A DNA stretch of 64,000 nucleotides from Diphasiastrum complanatum (Eukaryota; Streptophyta; Lycopodiopsida; Lycopodiales; Lycopodiaceae), in the NCBI GenBank assembly GCA_029204225.1, contig MU832093.1, forward strand, positions 1 through 64,000. Reading direction: 5' to 3'. Both the position numbers and the translations under genes were made by a program. Below, in pieces: positions 21,347 through 32,599 of this stretch (position 1 is its first letter; each line of letters begins with the position of its first letter). The notes beneath the pieces are model-generated. The model was not told the origin of the DNA, did no database searches, and saw only the letters and a list, made by a program, of their open reading frames with translations.

Positions 21347-24322
21347 TTCCATATGGATTAATATGTTTTTTGCTCTCTACACTGTACAAGTGCTTATAAG
21401 CAATCTCAGGTGCATTAGAATTGGTCAAACGCATAAGGTGCTAAATGACTATAATTGGTTCTGAAACGACTGGAAACTCATGTAATCATTATCCTCTCAT
21501 TTTCCTCTCTTTCTTGATATCCATATTTTATGCAATTTTTCTCCATTTAATTTTATTTTTTTTGAAAAAATTAATACTTGTGAATCGCGACCTGCCAGCG
21601 AATCAGGGGGTTATGGTTCGGATTGCTGTCCAAATTGCGGACAGTGATTTGCTGCTGCAACTATGGTATCATAGAACCTACGGTTCCCAGAACCGTGGGT
21701 TCTGGGAACCGTACCACGGTTCCTTGAACCGTGGTACGGTTCACCTAAAAAATTAATCAATTAATTAACTAATTAATATCCTAATCCCCCCCCCCCCTCC
21801 CAAAACCCCTCATAGCTCGTTTTTTGACCCCTCTCTCTGTCAAAAAAAAATATAATTAATTATGCCACGGTTCAGACGGTTCCCCATAAAAAAAATTGTG
21901 AACCGTACGGTTCACAGTACGGTTCTGAGAACTGTACTGAACCATTAACGGTTCATTAATTCTATGTATGGTATATACCATACTTGCTTAGCGTCTCTAG
22001 AAATGCGTTTAGAAATGCGTTTCTGATTTAGGGGAGTGTTTCTCAGAAACGTTTGTTATTTTTTATTTTTTATATTTTTTTGGGCAACATGGGTGTCAAA
22101 TTAAAGCATTAATCAAGGGCAGCACATGTATGTAGGTTGCCGAATGGTTCGGGTACAATGTGGTCCAGTTTAGGTGCATCAATCCCTCTTAGATTCTGTC
22201 AATTCCTATTAATTTTTTAATCTGTTTTTTATTTCCTCAGCGATTCTGGATCCAGAAACGTGTTTCTAGAAACGGTTTTTCCGAGAAACACGTTTCTCAG
22301 CGTTTCTGAGAAACGCGTTTCTAGGCAACTATACTATATACACATGTTTAGTGTTCTTAAGAGGTTCTAAAATTTTGGTTTTAGAAGTCAAGCTTTAGGC
22401 AGCTAATTTGTATGTAACTTGGTTGCAGGTGACTGATGAGTGTGAGTCTTATAATGTGGTACAAGAAAATCACGTTGTCATCAATGAACGCCAGCGTGAT
22501 GAGTTTGTAAAGGCCATGGTGGAGACATGTCGCAATAATCCACGATTGCGTTCTTCATTTTTAGGTATTTATGCTTGTAAGGAAATGAGTTTTCAATGAA
22601 GTTTATCATTGGTTGAACAATACGTAACCTAAAGCCATTTTTTCCTTACAATTTGGGTTTATCTGAACGTTCTTATTTGAAATCTTTTTTGGTACTGTAA
22701 GCTTTGAGGACAAAGACATGTATATTAATTAAGGGTTTATTTGTAGGCATCCATGTCATATGTAGATACATGGCTCAGCATACCTAAAAAAACATCACTT
22801 GTGACATTTCTGGCCTAAAGTTGGAACCTGGCTTTTGCAGCACATTGGGCCAATTTGAAGTGGAATCTGGATTAGGATTAATATCCATTTTCAGATCACT
22901 TTCTCCTTGCTCTGGAAAGGGTTCCAAGCCATGAATTTGTTCAGAATAAAGTATCAAGAACAGGCAAATTGCACAAAACTTCAGTGAAACAGTAATTTAC
23001 CACAGAAGAAAAAATAAGGATTGTTTATAAGCTGCACTGCATTGTTCCCACTAAAAAATATGCTGAGTTGAGTTGATTTTGCCTAATTTGTAGGATCTAA
23101 ATGCTCTTGCTCTCTAGCAGTTGGACACATGCCTTTAGCTGGGCTATTTGCAGTTACTAAAACCAGTTGACCTGTTAACATTTCCATTTTGAAGACATCA
23201 AGCTGTAAAATAGGTCTTGGAGCTATTAAACCTGTATTACGGACTTTTAGGACCTTAGAAGAAGAACAATAAATATTGGTTTTACCTGCCCGAATTCTCT
23301 CATAAAAACTGAATGCTTAATGCAATAGAACATACCGAACACCTTGTTATCAAAAGGTTTAGTTTCTAACATGGAATTTGCGTGATTGTAACCAAAGATT
23401 TAAAAGCTTGTCTGAAAGAATTAGCATGCACTGCAAGTGCAAGGACACAAGGTGTCATATAAGTTTACGCGTGGCAGTGGCTTAGTGGATTGAAGGATTC
23501 TGATTTAGAAGTCACTATTTTTGCTTCCGTTGGATGCATGTTTTTCAGGCATTTAGAAACAATGGCTTGGAATTCGGATAAGTAATATTTGATTTTTTAT
23601 CAATGTGTTCCAGGCTCAGTGAAGGCTATAGCGCATCTTGGTTTGCTACAATTACCAGCAACAGACCTACTTGCCCAGGTAAAAGCAAGATCCTCTGCGT
23701 ACTACTAGGTTTGATATGAAAGTTGGGGTAAAGTTTTGTAGCTTTTGGAGAAAAATACAGTCTTGTTTGAGCTCGGTAAATTGCTTGCACCTGACTATGA
23801 ACAGGAGTTTCGAGGCTTTTGCAATACAATGAAAGGCATTCAAAGAAACTGCTGAAGGATTCAATCTAGAAAGTTTTCTACATGCAATTACTGAAAGTTA
23901 TCAGATGTCCATTTTCTGTGTGTAAATTCTCTGATACAGACTTCGTGCAAAGAAGCAGAGGATGTTATCAAATCTTGGGATCAAGTTAGCAATGGGTCCT
24001 CTCCACTTGCTGCTGCATATACAACTTTTTTCAAAAGTGTTGATAATGTATGTCAAAATTGTTTCATTTCTTTCAGTATATCACTTTCTTGACATTGCAT
24101 TTTTTAGTGTTTTACTATGTTATGTTTTGTTTCTATCAGAATGCTTATTGTGTGTTCAATGCAATTGACCAGCTTCATGGAGCAGGTCCGAGGATCTTGC
24201 CTTGCTTATCATCTCTTCAAACTCCCTGGTCTTGCCATCTAAACCAGACAGGAGAGGAAATATTGGATGTCCAGCTACCAAAATTCAGTACAGCTGGGTT
24301 ACGAATTGGTGAAGGGTCATGA
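13969..24322 (+). CDS. Five-exon plant gene; large repetitive basic/acidic protein of unknown function
   Basis: The exons fit GT-AG rules with matching phases: 13969-17676 (phase 0 end), 22429-22564, 23614-23678, 23940-24047 and 24140-24322 (TGA). The sum is 4,200 bp, 1,399 residues. Exon 1 encodes two tandem-repeat regions rich in Ser-Arg-Arg-His-Glu and Lys (residues about 60-740), then a Ser-rich spacer and basic patches (KHRRRKAKV, RRRREIVKRAEVW) typical of nuclear proteins. The C-terminal 200 residues from exons 1-5 look globular (INERQRDEFVKAM, GSVKAIAHLGLLQLP, FNAIDQLHGAGPRI) and are the likely conserved domain. I do not recognise the family. The open 3.7 kb first exon amid dead transposons argues that it is expressed and under selection. 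The start could lie upstream (see the uORF). Confidence 0.8.
14149..15741 (+). repeat. Coding tandem repeat, about 210-bp (70-residue) unit, seven to eight copies
   Basis: Anchors reading NSE(G) recur at about 14149, 14362, 14575, 14779, 14988, 15202, 15412 and 15625, spaced 204-213 bp. Each unit encodes NSEG-hx-VVDD-NSAQHLEEHD-TEN-DSSRRHERRKKKKAG-KQLLHN-SLGEE-TSSYFADQ with variation. Units are diverged but all in frame. Confidence 0.85.
15742..16195 (+). repeat. Coding tandem repeat, exact 87-bp (29-residue) unit, five copies plus
   Basis: GGCAAGAAATCC-type anchors occur at 15742, 15829, 15916, 16003, 16090 and 16177, exactly 87 bp apart. The unit GKKSVNLEELDTENGDSSRR... is a shortened form of the 210-bp unit, keeping the charged half and adding MNLEE. 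Regular length and small divergence indicate younger expansion than the 210-bp array. Confidence 0.9.
18676..19022. mobile_element. hAT-like MITE 'A' (AATCG/CGATT hairpins)
   Basis: The ends resemble inverted repeats: CATAGTTGCAGC on the left (18683) and ...GGTGCTTCTATG on the right. Flanks ATCCATAA (18668-18675) and ATCCATAT (19023-19030) match in 7 of 8 bases, like a hAT 8-bp duplication, with a 7-base AT insertion at the left end. Internal palindromes are of the type AGAATCG/CGATTCT. Confidence 0.5.
19181..19291 (+). repeat. Two-unit tandem repeat, about 54 bp
   Basis: AATGAGTGGACAGTTCAATACAG-type units repeat at about 19181 and 19238, giving a short open frame (NEWTVQYS...). Probably not a gene. 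Confidence 0.5.
19317..19410. mobile_element. hAT-like terminal fragment 'B'
   Basis: Begins CATAGTTGTGCAGAATCG and contains paired AGAAACG/CGTTTCT and AGAATCG/CGATTCT motifs, like the ends of elements A and E. The partner end is not assigned; a larger element reaching 21665 is possible. Confidence 0.35.
19750..20200 (+). repeat. Degenerate tandem repeat, about 157-bp period, three units
   Basis: Blocks starting near 19752, 19910 and 20072 share CCATGTRTTTTT, then CCGATTGGGG (19814, 19969, 20127) and GCATTTCTACATGCCT-like sequence. Divergence is high, so duplication is old. Confidence 0.45.
20331..20735 (+). other. GC-rich Gly/Arg-rich open stretch, unidentified
   Basis: An ORF from 20409 reads RGRPPLGRGRGSQRG and then, beyond a stop, ISDDSDCHEDDES. 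The GC content is well above the neighbours. It may be a decayed transposase tail or captured sequence inside a larger element. I cannot assign it. Confidence 0.25.
21279..21344. repeat. (GA)33 microsatellite
   Basis: Uninterrupted GA dinucleotides, 66 bp. Confidence 0.98.
21405..21665. mobile_element. hAT-like MITE fragment 'C', related to A
   Basis: 21460-21590 aligns with the middle of element A (CTGAAAC..CTG, TGTAATC, CTCTCT, TGATA-CCATATT). The right end is TTGCTGCTGCAACTATG, the inverse of A's left end. The left end is lost near the GA tract. Confidence 0.45.
21670..21966. mobile_element. hAT-like MITE 'D', 297 bp, perfect 8-bp target duplication
   Basis: Ends are CATAGAAC...and ...ATTCTATG. 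The flanks TATGGTAT (21662-21669 and 21967-21974) are identical. The left end has two back-to-back perfect hairpins: GGTTCCCAGAACC (3-base loop) and GTACCACGGTTC (3-base loop). The right end has an 18-bp palindrome GTGAACCGTACGGTTCAC. All are variants of GAACCGT. There is no coding capacity. Confidence 0.75.
21979..22333. mobile_element. hAT-like MITE 'E', about 355 bp
   Basis: Starts CATACTTGCTTAG and ends CTAGGCAACTATA, imperfect inverted repeats. Flanks GTATATAC (21971-21978) and CTATATAC (22334-22341) match in 7 of 8. Both ends carry AGAAACG/CGTTTCT palindromes (for example GAGAAACACGTTTCTC). Confidence 0.55.
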
Positions 24323-25780
24323 TCACTCTGTAGCTCTGCCACTCTCCTGATCATACAGCGATTAAACACTAAGTTGTCATTGATCTTTGTTTCACATCAA
24401 AATTTTACGGGCTCTAGTTACAGGTATTTACTAGAGGATAACCAAATTCATGTCGTATACAGCTGTTTCATGATTAATGTCAAAGTTCAAAGCTCCCCAT
24501 CTAAACTGACACATATATATTTGTTTTTTGCACTTGTGGTTAAACTTCATTATAGATTGGCACATGTATATTATAAACATTCATATGGACGTTAAATCTC
24601 GGTATACTTAAACAGTTAAGGTGTCAATTTAGCACAAAAAGAAACGGAAAGAGATGGCAGTTCATCCCATGCCATCCCATCTCTGGTCTGGGGGGTAGAG
24701 AGGGGGGGAAGAAGAGAGGGAGCAGGGCAGGAAGTTGTTCAGGTGGAAGGGTGGATAGGTGGGTGGGCGATGGAATTATAATTTATTAACATCCTCGTAA
24801 AACCCTACAAGAACTCTGGGATGGCAAAAATCATCATATCACAAAAGAAACTTACATCTACAGTAGTAGCGAAAGTAAAGTCTTCATGACCCTACAAGGT
24901 CCATGGTGTGGCAAAAACCGTCATATCACAAACTGAACTTGCTTCTCTAAGTAGTAAAAATGAAGTCTTCGTCAGCTCTCACCATATATGAATTGTATCA
25001 TCAGCGAAGTTTTTCTCTCATGCTCTCTTAGCCCTACCAAAAACAGAAACATGCATGTTATCATTTGTAGATAGCTCTCCTCCCTATACATTCTACAATC
25101 TGCTTTCTAGATCCTAATGTCTATAATAAGATTGTCCAGTTGCTTAGCTAGCAAATGCAACGCAATATGTGACTTCACAGGTATCATTTGTTGTATTGGT
25201 TGTTCCTACCAACAAGTTGTCATGTGGTGGGCACTTACGACAATACTAGATTTTTATCTTCAACCTCCAAGTTGCAAATCAAACATGAACATCCATCTTC
25301 CATTTTCTTATCTCTATTCATTGGATTTATCTATAGCCCAAGGAAACTCTCTTTGGGATGTGTGCCAAAGTTCTAACTACTATCTTTGTTTAGGAAAACT
25401 CCGTTAACACTTGCTAATATTGTCCCTTGGTTGCCATCATCATCGGACGATACAGTTGTCTATATGTCCATCTTTTATGCTTGTTTTTATTCGAGAGTTG
25501 ACATAATAGCCCTAGTTTTTTTACATTGGAAAAGTCCCTTTCATAAATTTACTTTCATGGTAAGCCCCATTAAAGTTTATAATGAAAATAGTTTATGCCC
25601 ATAAAGATTCTTATTGTTGGTAAATGTTTTGATCGATTATGTGAATCAATCTATTTCAGAAAATGATGCCTATTAATTTTACAACAGGTCTTACAATCAT
25701 GGAGGGTAGGAGGGGTACATAATTTTCTTCTCATCCTTTGCATAAGTGGGTGATCTATTTAGAGACCTTCACGATGGTTT
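24323..25780. other. 3' flank of the gene; no further gene seen
   Basis: AT-rich, no exon-like sequence beyond the stop at 24322. It includes a two-copy repeat of about 89 bp (about 24801-24977, ACCCTACAAG...GGCAAAAAYCRTCATATCACAAA). Confidence 0.5.
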
Positions 25781-25789
25781 GGGTAATTT

Positions 25790-26280
25790 TGGAAGTTACG
25801 TCTCGTCCTAACAAGCTCATCAAACTCAATTTGACCGTCACCACCACAGAATTGCAATGCTTTGAGAAACTCAAAAGCTTTATTGTTTTTGCTCCTGTAC
25901 AATTGGTTGTAGATTCAGATTTATTTTACGTCATGAGAACTGACCTGAGTAATGTTGTGATTGGAGTAGTTTTATCACAAATCGATAGGCCGCTAACGTT
26001 AGAGGGCAAGAAATTTAGTGGATCTTAGTTGTGTTATACAAATCAGGAAAAAGAATCATTTGTTATGATCCATACACCAAAAACTTGGAGATACTTGTAT
26101 GGTAATAAGTTTATAGTGTACACAGATCATCAGCCTCATAAATATATTTGTAATAATCATGATTTGAGGCGTCGCAAAACTTGGTGGATTGAGCTAATGC
26201 AAGAATTTGATCATGAAATTTGATATATAAAAGACAACTCTAATCAAGTTGCAGATGTCCTTAGTCAGGTTGAGGAGTTG
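25790..26280 (+). pseudogene. Ty3/gypsy RNase H fragment
   Basis: The frame reads MRTDLSNVVIGVVLSQ, then NQEKESFVMIHTPKTWRYLYGNKF and YTDHQPHKYI, the RNase H domain attached to gypsy RT, with in-frame stops at 26026-26028 and 26221-26223. It continues to NQVADVLSQ (typical: ADALSR) near 26265. RT, integrase and LTRs are missing. Confidence 0.75.
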
Positions 26281-28240
26281 AATGAATTTTCATTCAGCTA
26301 GATTTTCACAAATCTATATCTTTCGATTAGAGGGCAGTACGAAAATGATTTTTCGTTTTGGTGATTGCAAGTAAGGATTATACATAAAGGATAATGTTTT
26401 GAGGTTTTGTTCAACATGTTGGATGTTATGTTCGAAATGCCATTCAAAATGAGTACGACAAATTACACCTAGGAGATATAAAATTTGGAGGCATTGACAT
26501 TTGTTATGGGAGAGAGTGGGGAAAATTGGAAAGCCAATTGGGTGAAGGGGGACATGCTATGATGGGAGCTCTCGACTTTACCCCCTCTTAATAAATTATT
26601 TTTGACCCTTGTTTTTAATGAAAATTTGAAGGTGATAATTGGGTCTTTTCTAATTTTTTATTCAAGTTGCAAAAAGAACTTTTAAAGATTTGCAAAATAA
26701 AGAGTAGTTATCATGACTTAAAATTTGAACTTTTATCGTAACTATGAATGTGACATTGTCATTATTATTGGGTTAGGGAAGTAGAGAGTAGCATTAGTGG
26801 ATGAGTTACTTTGTGGGGGATCTAAATCAAACCATTGGATGTGCCATGTGATATGGAGCATGGCTTCCAAATTGGTAGGTTTTTGTTTGGTCCATCTTTG
26901 TGATTAGCATTGAAATTGATTAGTAAAGGGATCCCTGAGAATTAATTGATTTCAAACAATTCCTAATATTGGATGAATGAGCTAGCTCTTGTTTTTAGAT
27001 ACTATGATGCCTTCACAATAGATAGGGTAGAAAATCTCTAGATATGGTGAACAAGCCATATTATCCACCACATAGGCACTACTTGCTAATAGCAAATTTT
27101 GCATCGTTAGGAAAAACATTAGCAATGGTTTCTCTGAGATGTCTAAGATTTAAATTGCTTGAAAACTCAACAATTCATAGCGGATAGACGTAAGTTGCTC
27201 TCAGGTTATGTTATTTCTCAAAAAGTTCAATCTTAAAGTTGCCCAATAGTTGTGGTAGATGTAAGAGAATGAGCCACTACCTAAACAAATGTCCCTTTCC
27301 ACCTGAAAAAACCTTTGGTCATGATGGGGAAAGACTTGCCTCTATCAACCAAATAGAATGTTTCAATGATTGAGCGATTAGAAAAAAATATTCATTATAT
27401 TGAGATCATCGCAGAAGAACCAATGGTCACTACTGCAAGGAGTGGGAATGAACCTTGGGCATAGGTTGTCACTATTTATAGGAAAGGAGAGCAAATGGAG
27501 AACATGATGTAGTAAGAGAGAAATCTGAGCAAGGGAAAACATCCACTATGAACAATAATGAGAAAGAAATAACTATCATTTATAAGTGAAGTCCACAAAA
27601 AGCTTTTAGCAATCTATTTGAGGGAAAGTCAGGATGGTAAAAGCACACTTATAGAAAAGATTGGACACACAAATCATAAGCGATGACCTAGAAGGAGACA
27701 ACGTAAGAGTTTATACTGCTAGTTTCTTGATTTTAGTATACTCAAGATTTCTTGACTACATCTTTTTGAGTTGAAATAACTACTATAAATCAAGAGTATT
27801 TTGATGATCTTTTTCATGAGCCATGGTGGTTTTTATCTAATTACATTTATATATGATTTCTAGTATCTATGCAAACCAAAAAATTGAAGAGAGATCATAT
27901 CAATAGGCAATGATGTGGTGGGAGACGAGTTAGTGAGCTCAAAGGCATATATCCCTTCCACATGGTAGTGCACACAATCCCACTCACATAGGATGCTTAA
28001 TTGATAATAAGCATGCATTATTGGTCTAGTCAACAATATGCTCACCTAATCCAATATGAACTAGTGAAGTTACTTGACGTCTTCATCGACAAGATTGAGA
28101 GCACTTTGTTTGTGTCAATTTTAAGAAGATGTAATTTTCCTACTCTTCATAGAAAACATGCTCAAAGTATGTAATAGGTCAAGAGACCTACAATTTTTTG
28201 GACAATTTCAATGTCTATTGTCAAGTTTAAATAGCCCTAG
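26281..28240. other. No gene seen
   Basis: About 2 kb of AT-rich sequence with only short chance ORFs; no transposon domain recognised. Confidence 0.45.
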
Positions 28241-28244
28241 AAGA

Positions 28245-28405
28245 TCAATATAAAATGGTGCTGTTCAACAAATGGGGTATCTATGCATATAGTAATGTTG
28301 TTTGGATTCTGTAATGCTCCAGACACTTTTAAGAAAGCTGTGAGTTGTCTTCAAGGATTTCCTACAAATTGAAATAAAATAAAATCCTTAGACGACATTC
28401 GTGTG
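28245..28405 (+). pseudogene. Ty3/gypsy RT fragment, interrupted by a copia LTR
   Basis: KWGIYAY, then after a one-base shift VMLFGFCNAPDTFKKAV, and finally LDDIRV, correspond to the gypsy RT core around the catalytic YLDD. The next base block starts a copia LTR (TGTGAGAAATTGCC), so the copia element probably inserted into this gypsy RT. Confidence 0.65.
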
Positions 28406-28900
28406 TGTGAGAAATTGCCAAAACTTAGCAAATCTAGCTTGAACAAAATCATGTAAATTGTACATAGGTGGGTCCCACACGTGTGAATCCATGTTGCCAC
28501 ATGTGTAGGCTACCCTAGATTGGTTAGATGTCATTCATAGGGTTAGTTAGGTTTGTTTGGTCATAAATCCTAAATTATAGGACCAAATTCCTTGAATCAT
28601 GGAGGTGGAAACCAACCTAGCCACCAACTTGGCAAAACTTTAGGGTTAGGTAAGATTGAAAAATTAGGATCAAGGCTGGGTTCAAGACCTTTAAATCAGT
28701 TTTACAGGTCTTGAAGAACCATCAAGGAGGAGGAAGAAGATTAAGCCATGTTCTTGTCCAAAATTGGTGGAAATTGATAGGAGTTGATAGGTCTTTTGAT
28801 AGAATCTCATCTAATCTCCATTCTATCTTTGTGAGGGAGTGTGAGGGCTGTCACTAGAAGTCCAAAGAGAGGGCTAGAAGTCAAAATTGAGGTAATAAAG
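28406..28900 (+). repeat. copia LTR (start conserved, end unclear)
   Basis: TGTGAGAAATTGCCAA...AGCAAATCTAGC matches the LTR start at 45210. No primer site is seen before the RT piece at 28930, so the end and the front of the element have been lost. Confidence 0.5.
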
Positions 28901-28929
28901 ACAAGTGAAACCTTCGTGAGTTTGAGTGA

Positions 28930-29905
28930 ATCTAGCCTTGATGGGCTCTGTGCTCAAGGCTCACGAACCAAAAACTTTTGATGAAGCACAGGAGCACAGG
29001 AGTGGCGTGCAGCTATGGAAACAGAAATGGAAGCCATATCGAAAAAGAGGACGTCGAATTGGGTTGAGCTACTTGATGGTAAGAAGCCTATCACTTGCAA
29101 ATGGATTTATAATATCAAATATAGAACAGATGGGCAACTCAACAAGTACAAAGCACGGTTGGTTGCGAGAGGATTTGAGCAACAAGAAGGTATTGATTTT
29201 GAGAAAACCTTCGCACCCGTAGCTAAGATGGTGACTATACGTTCTATCATTGCTATTTCTGCTTTCTATGGTAGGAAGATCCAGCAAATGGATGTTAAAT
29301 CTGCTTTTCTTAATGGAGTGCTGGATGAAGAGGTGTACTTAGTACAACCTCAAGGAATTGTTGAGCCAGGGAGAGAGCATCTTGTTTGTAAGCTCAACAA
29401 AGCCATTTATGGATTGAAGCAAGCCCCACGGGCACGGTACTCTTGGCATTGATGAACACTTCAAGCAAAGAGGAATGGTAAAGAGTGATGCTGATCCTAA
29501 TTTTTACATTCCAAGGCAAGATTCAGATATAGTGTTCATTGTCTTGTACGTGGATGATTTGATTATTACAGTAAGTAATGAGAAGTTAATCGATGAAATC
29601 AAATCAGATCTTTCCAATGCTTTTGACATGACTGATCTAGGATTGATGCACTATTGTCTTGGCATTGAAGTATGGCAAAAGGAAGACATGGTCTTTTTTA
29701 CACAAAGCAAATATGCACGAGATTTGCTTTATAACAATATGCAGGATTGTAAGCCTTTGAGTACACCTATGGATGTCAACATGAAGCTTACTGCATATGA
29801 CGAATCTGAGAAAGTGGATGCTTATTTATATAGACAGCTGGTGGGTAGTTTGATTTATTTGAGACACACACGACCTGATGTGTCTTATGTTGTTGGTGTT
29901 GTTAT
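28930..29905 (+). pseudogene. copia reverse transcriptase, disrupted
   Basis: Starts with EPKTFDEAQEHR, then KWIYNIKYRTDG, FAPVAKMVTIRS, MDVKSAFLNGVLDEEVY and LYGLKQAP-type (IYGLKQAPRA) blocks. A shift near 29000 and another near 29450 are followed by YVDDLIITVSNE (catalytic YVDD at about 29548), CLGIEVWQ and LVGSLIYLRHTRPDVSY. The RNase H is replaced after about 29905 by gag sequence of another copy. Confidence 0.85.
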
Positions 29906-30400
29906 CCAAATGCTACAAGAGGCAAAATGCACTAGAAGAGAGCAAACAAGGAAACCTTGCACACAAAGAGAAGGATGAAGAAGAATCATCCTTGATGGCA
30001 TTTCCATTCTCACCAACAAGCAAAGCAACTAATTGGAGTCATGGTGGATTGATACTGGGGCTAGCTCTCACATGACCTTTCAAAAGGATGTTTTCTTAAC
30101 TCTACTTTCTTTTAATGGTGCTGAAAGTTCCGTAGTTACATCAAGAGATGAAAATTTAGAATAGAGGATATTGGAACCATCCCTTCGTGTCTAGAATCTT
30201 CCAAGAGAATGGATCTAGACAATGTTTTTTTTGTTTAAGAATGATGTTTGCATAGCAAAGGGATTTAAATATGGAAGATTGTTCAAGTTGGAAGCTAATA
30301 TTTCTTTTGAGAGTGTGAACTTGGCAAAGGAGGAGATCACTCAAGTGGAGACCTTGTCAAAGTGTGATCTTGCTAGCATTGAGGAGACAAAGACTGAGTC
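29906..30400 (+). pseudogene. copia gag C-terminus and protease
   Basis: Acidic gag tail (EKDEEESSLMAF), then the protease motif WWIDTGASSHMTF encoded at about 30042-30080 after a one-base shift. The section up to GFKYGRLFKLEA is the usual pre-integrase lead-in (VCIAKG...GRLFKLE). It resembles the protease region of the 39.5-40.8 kb element. The join to an RT upstream is abnormal order and indicates recombination or nested insertion. Confidence 0.65.
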
Positions 30401-31150
30401 ATGAAATTGCATGCAAATTTTCCATTCAAGTGTGCATCTAGGGAGGAGAGCATTGGAGATGCTACTATATTGATTTGTTCATAGATAGTGTTAGTAGACA
30501 TGAAGTGACTTGTCTCTTATCTTTAAGATTGATGATGTTTAGTACTTCATGTAGATATGACAAGACAATGAAGTTGAATGCTTTGCAATCTACCTTTGTT
30601 GTTGATAAAGCAATTTCATTGGATAACTATGATTATCCTACTTCAATGATAGGAATAATGGTAGTGTTTTGCTCTTCAAGTAGAGATTGTAGAAATTTCT
30701 GAAGAAAAAATACAATACTCGACTCAGAGTTAGACATTGCTCTAAAAAATTTTTTTTTTGAAAAGACTAGAAAAAACAACCAAATATCGATTTCAAGCAC
30801 GTGAAGAAAATCAAATTTATTAAGTGGATTAATCTGAACTTAGAATCGAGCAAGGGAGAGGAGATGAAAAAAATGATAGCTTTTGAGTGCTCGAAGACAA
30901 TATCGGTCGATGTCGGTTTCGAGGGGCAACGGTCAGTGTCAGTAGGTTGTAGTGAACAAAAATGATATCAAGAGGAGACGAGAGAAATTTTGCACGAAAA
31001 TTTGGGCAAGGACACGTATATTTATAATTTTTTTTTTTCATGTGTACGTATGAAGAAGAGAAGTATGTGAAGAGCTCAAAGTAGGATTTACTTTGAATGA
31101 TGTCATTGTGAATGATAGTGAGGAAGAATCATCATCAATTCAATGATATC
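30401..31150 (+). pseudogene. Decayed sequence, part shared with the novel region at 41.4 kb
   Basis: Mostly closed frames. At about 31065-31140 the sequence encodes LKVGFTLNDVIVNDSEEE, matching FKVGCTLNGAFVNDSEGS at about 41374-41430, and the DNA is clearly alignable there. The remaining 650 bp is unrecognised. Confidence 0.45.
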
Positions 31151-31520
31151 GGAATACCATGAGTCCTGAGTTATTAACAACATCACTTCTTCAAACGGAA
31201 GCTTATCAGAAACCGAATCCTTTTGTTCTGAAGTTTCGAGCCTTGATAAATAATCCGCATTTGAATGATGCTTGGTATTTGGATACAGGTGCTACTCAAC
31301 CAACTAAATTGGTCTCATGAGTACAATCAAACTACGACTCAGAAGCATGTTTCATTGGTGGGCAATAGCAGTACTCACAGTATCGATGGTATGAGCATTG
31401 TTAAATTGTAATTCTGAGATAGTACTACTTTCATTCCAAATGTTTTTCATATTCTGAATCGTACCAAAAATCTACTTTCTATTAGTAGAATTGCTGATTT
31501 GGACCTGTTGGAAGATTTGC
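31150..31520 (+). pseudogene. copia protease / pre-integrase fragment
   Basis: HLNDAWYLDTGAT carries the protease active site (about 31252-31290). Further along, VGNSSTHSIDGM, FIPNVFHILN and NLLSISRIADLD match the conserved C-terminal half of copia protease. A shift or deletion just after DTGAT and a stop break the frame. Confidence 0.7.
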
Positions 31521-31888
31521 AGACTTCGAGTCAAATTTATTCTTAGTTAGATCGTAGATCTATAAGCAGTTAATAAGTGAAGAGGGATTTGGCACCCTGC
31601 ATGTGTCCAATCCAATGATCACATAGTTCTTTGATCATTAGAAGTTAATAGAAGGACTTTTGGCCAAATTGCGGGAATTAAATGTTGTCAGGCCTAATAG
31701 TCAAATTAGTAAATAAAAGTGGGTTCTCCCCAAATGTCAAATTCAAATAAGGAGAGGTTAGAATTGGCCAATAGGCTTTGAGGCCAATTGCTCTAAAATC
31801 CACTGTATTAAGTGGTGCTTTGAAGTTTATTTTATGTTTATGATTTGTTATTTTTTGGATTTGAATCTTGTTATGTGTGTGAGTGCGA

Positions 31889-32595
<707 letters not shown>

Positions 32596-32599
32596 CTAT

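Larger units (their letters stand above)
17677..22428 (+). other. Intron 1 of the five-exon gene, 4,752 bp, transposon-filled
   Basis: Donor CAA|GTAATT at 17677 and acceptor TTGCAG|GTG at 22428/22429 keep phase 0. The intron contains several hairpin-rich hAT-like elements, a GC-rich ORF and a (GA)n tract. The exon 1 ORF runs on to 17883 only by reading into the intron. Confidence 0.7.
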
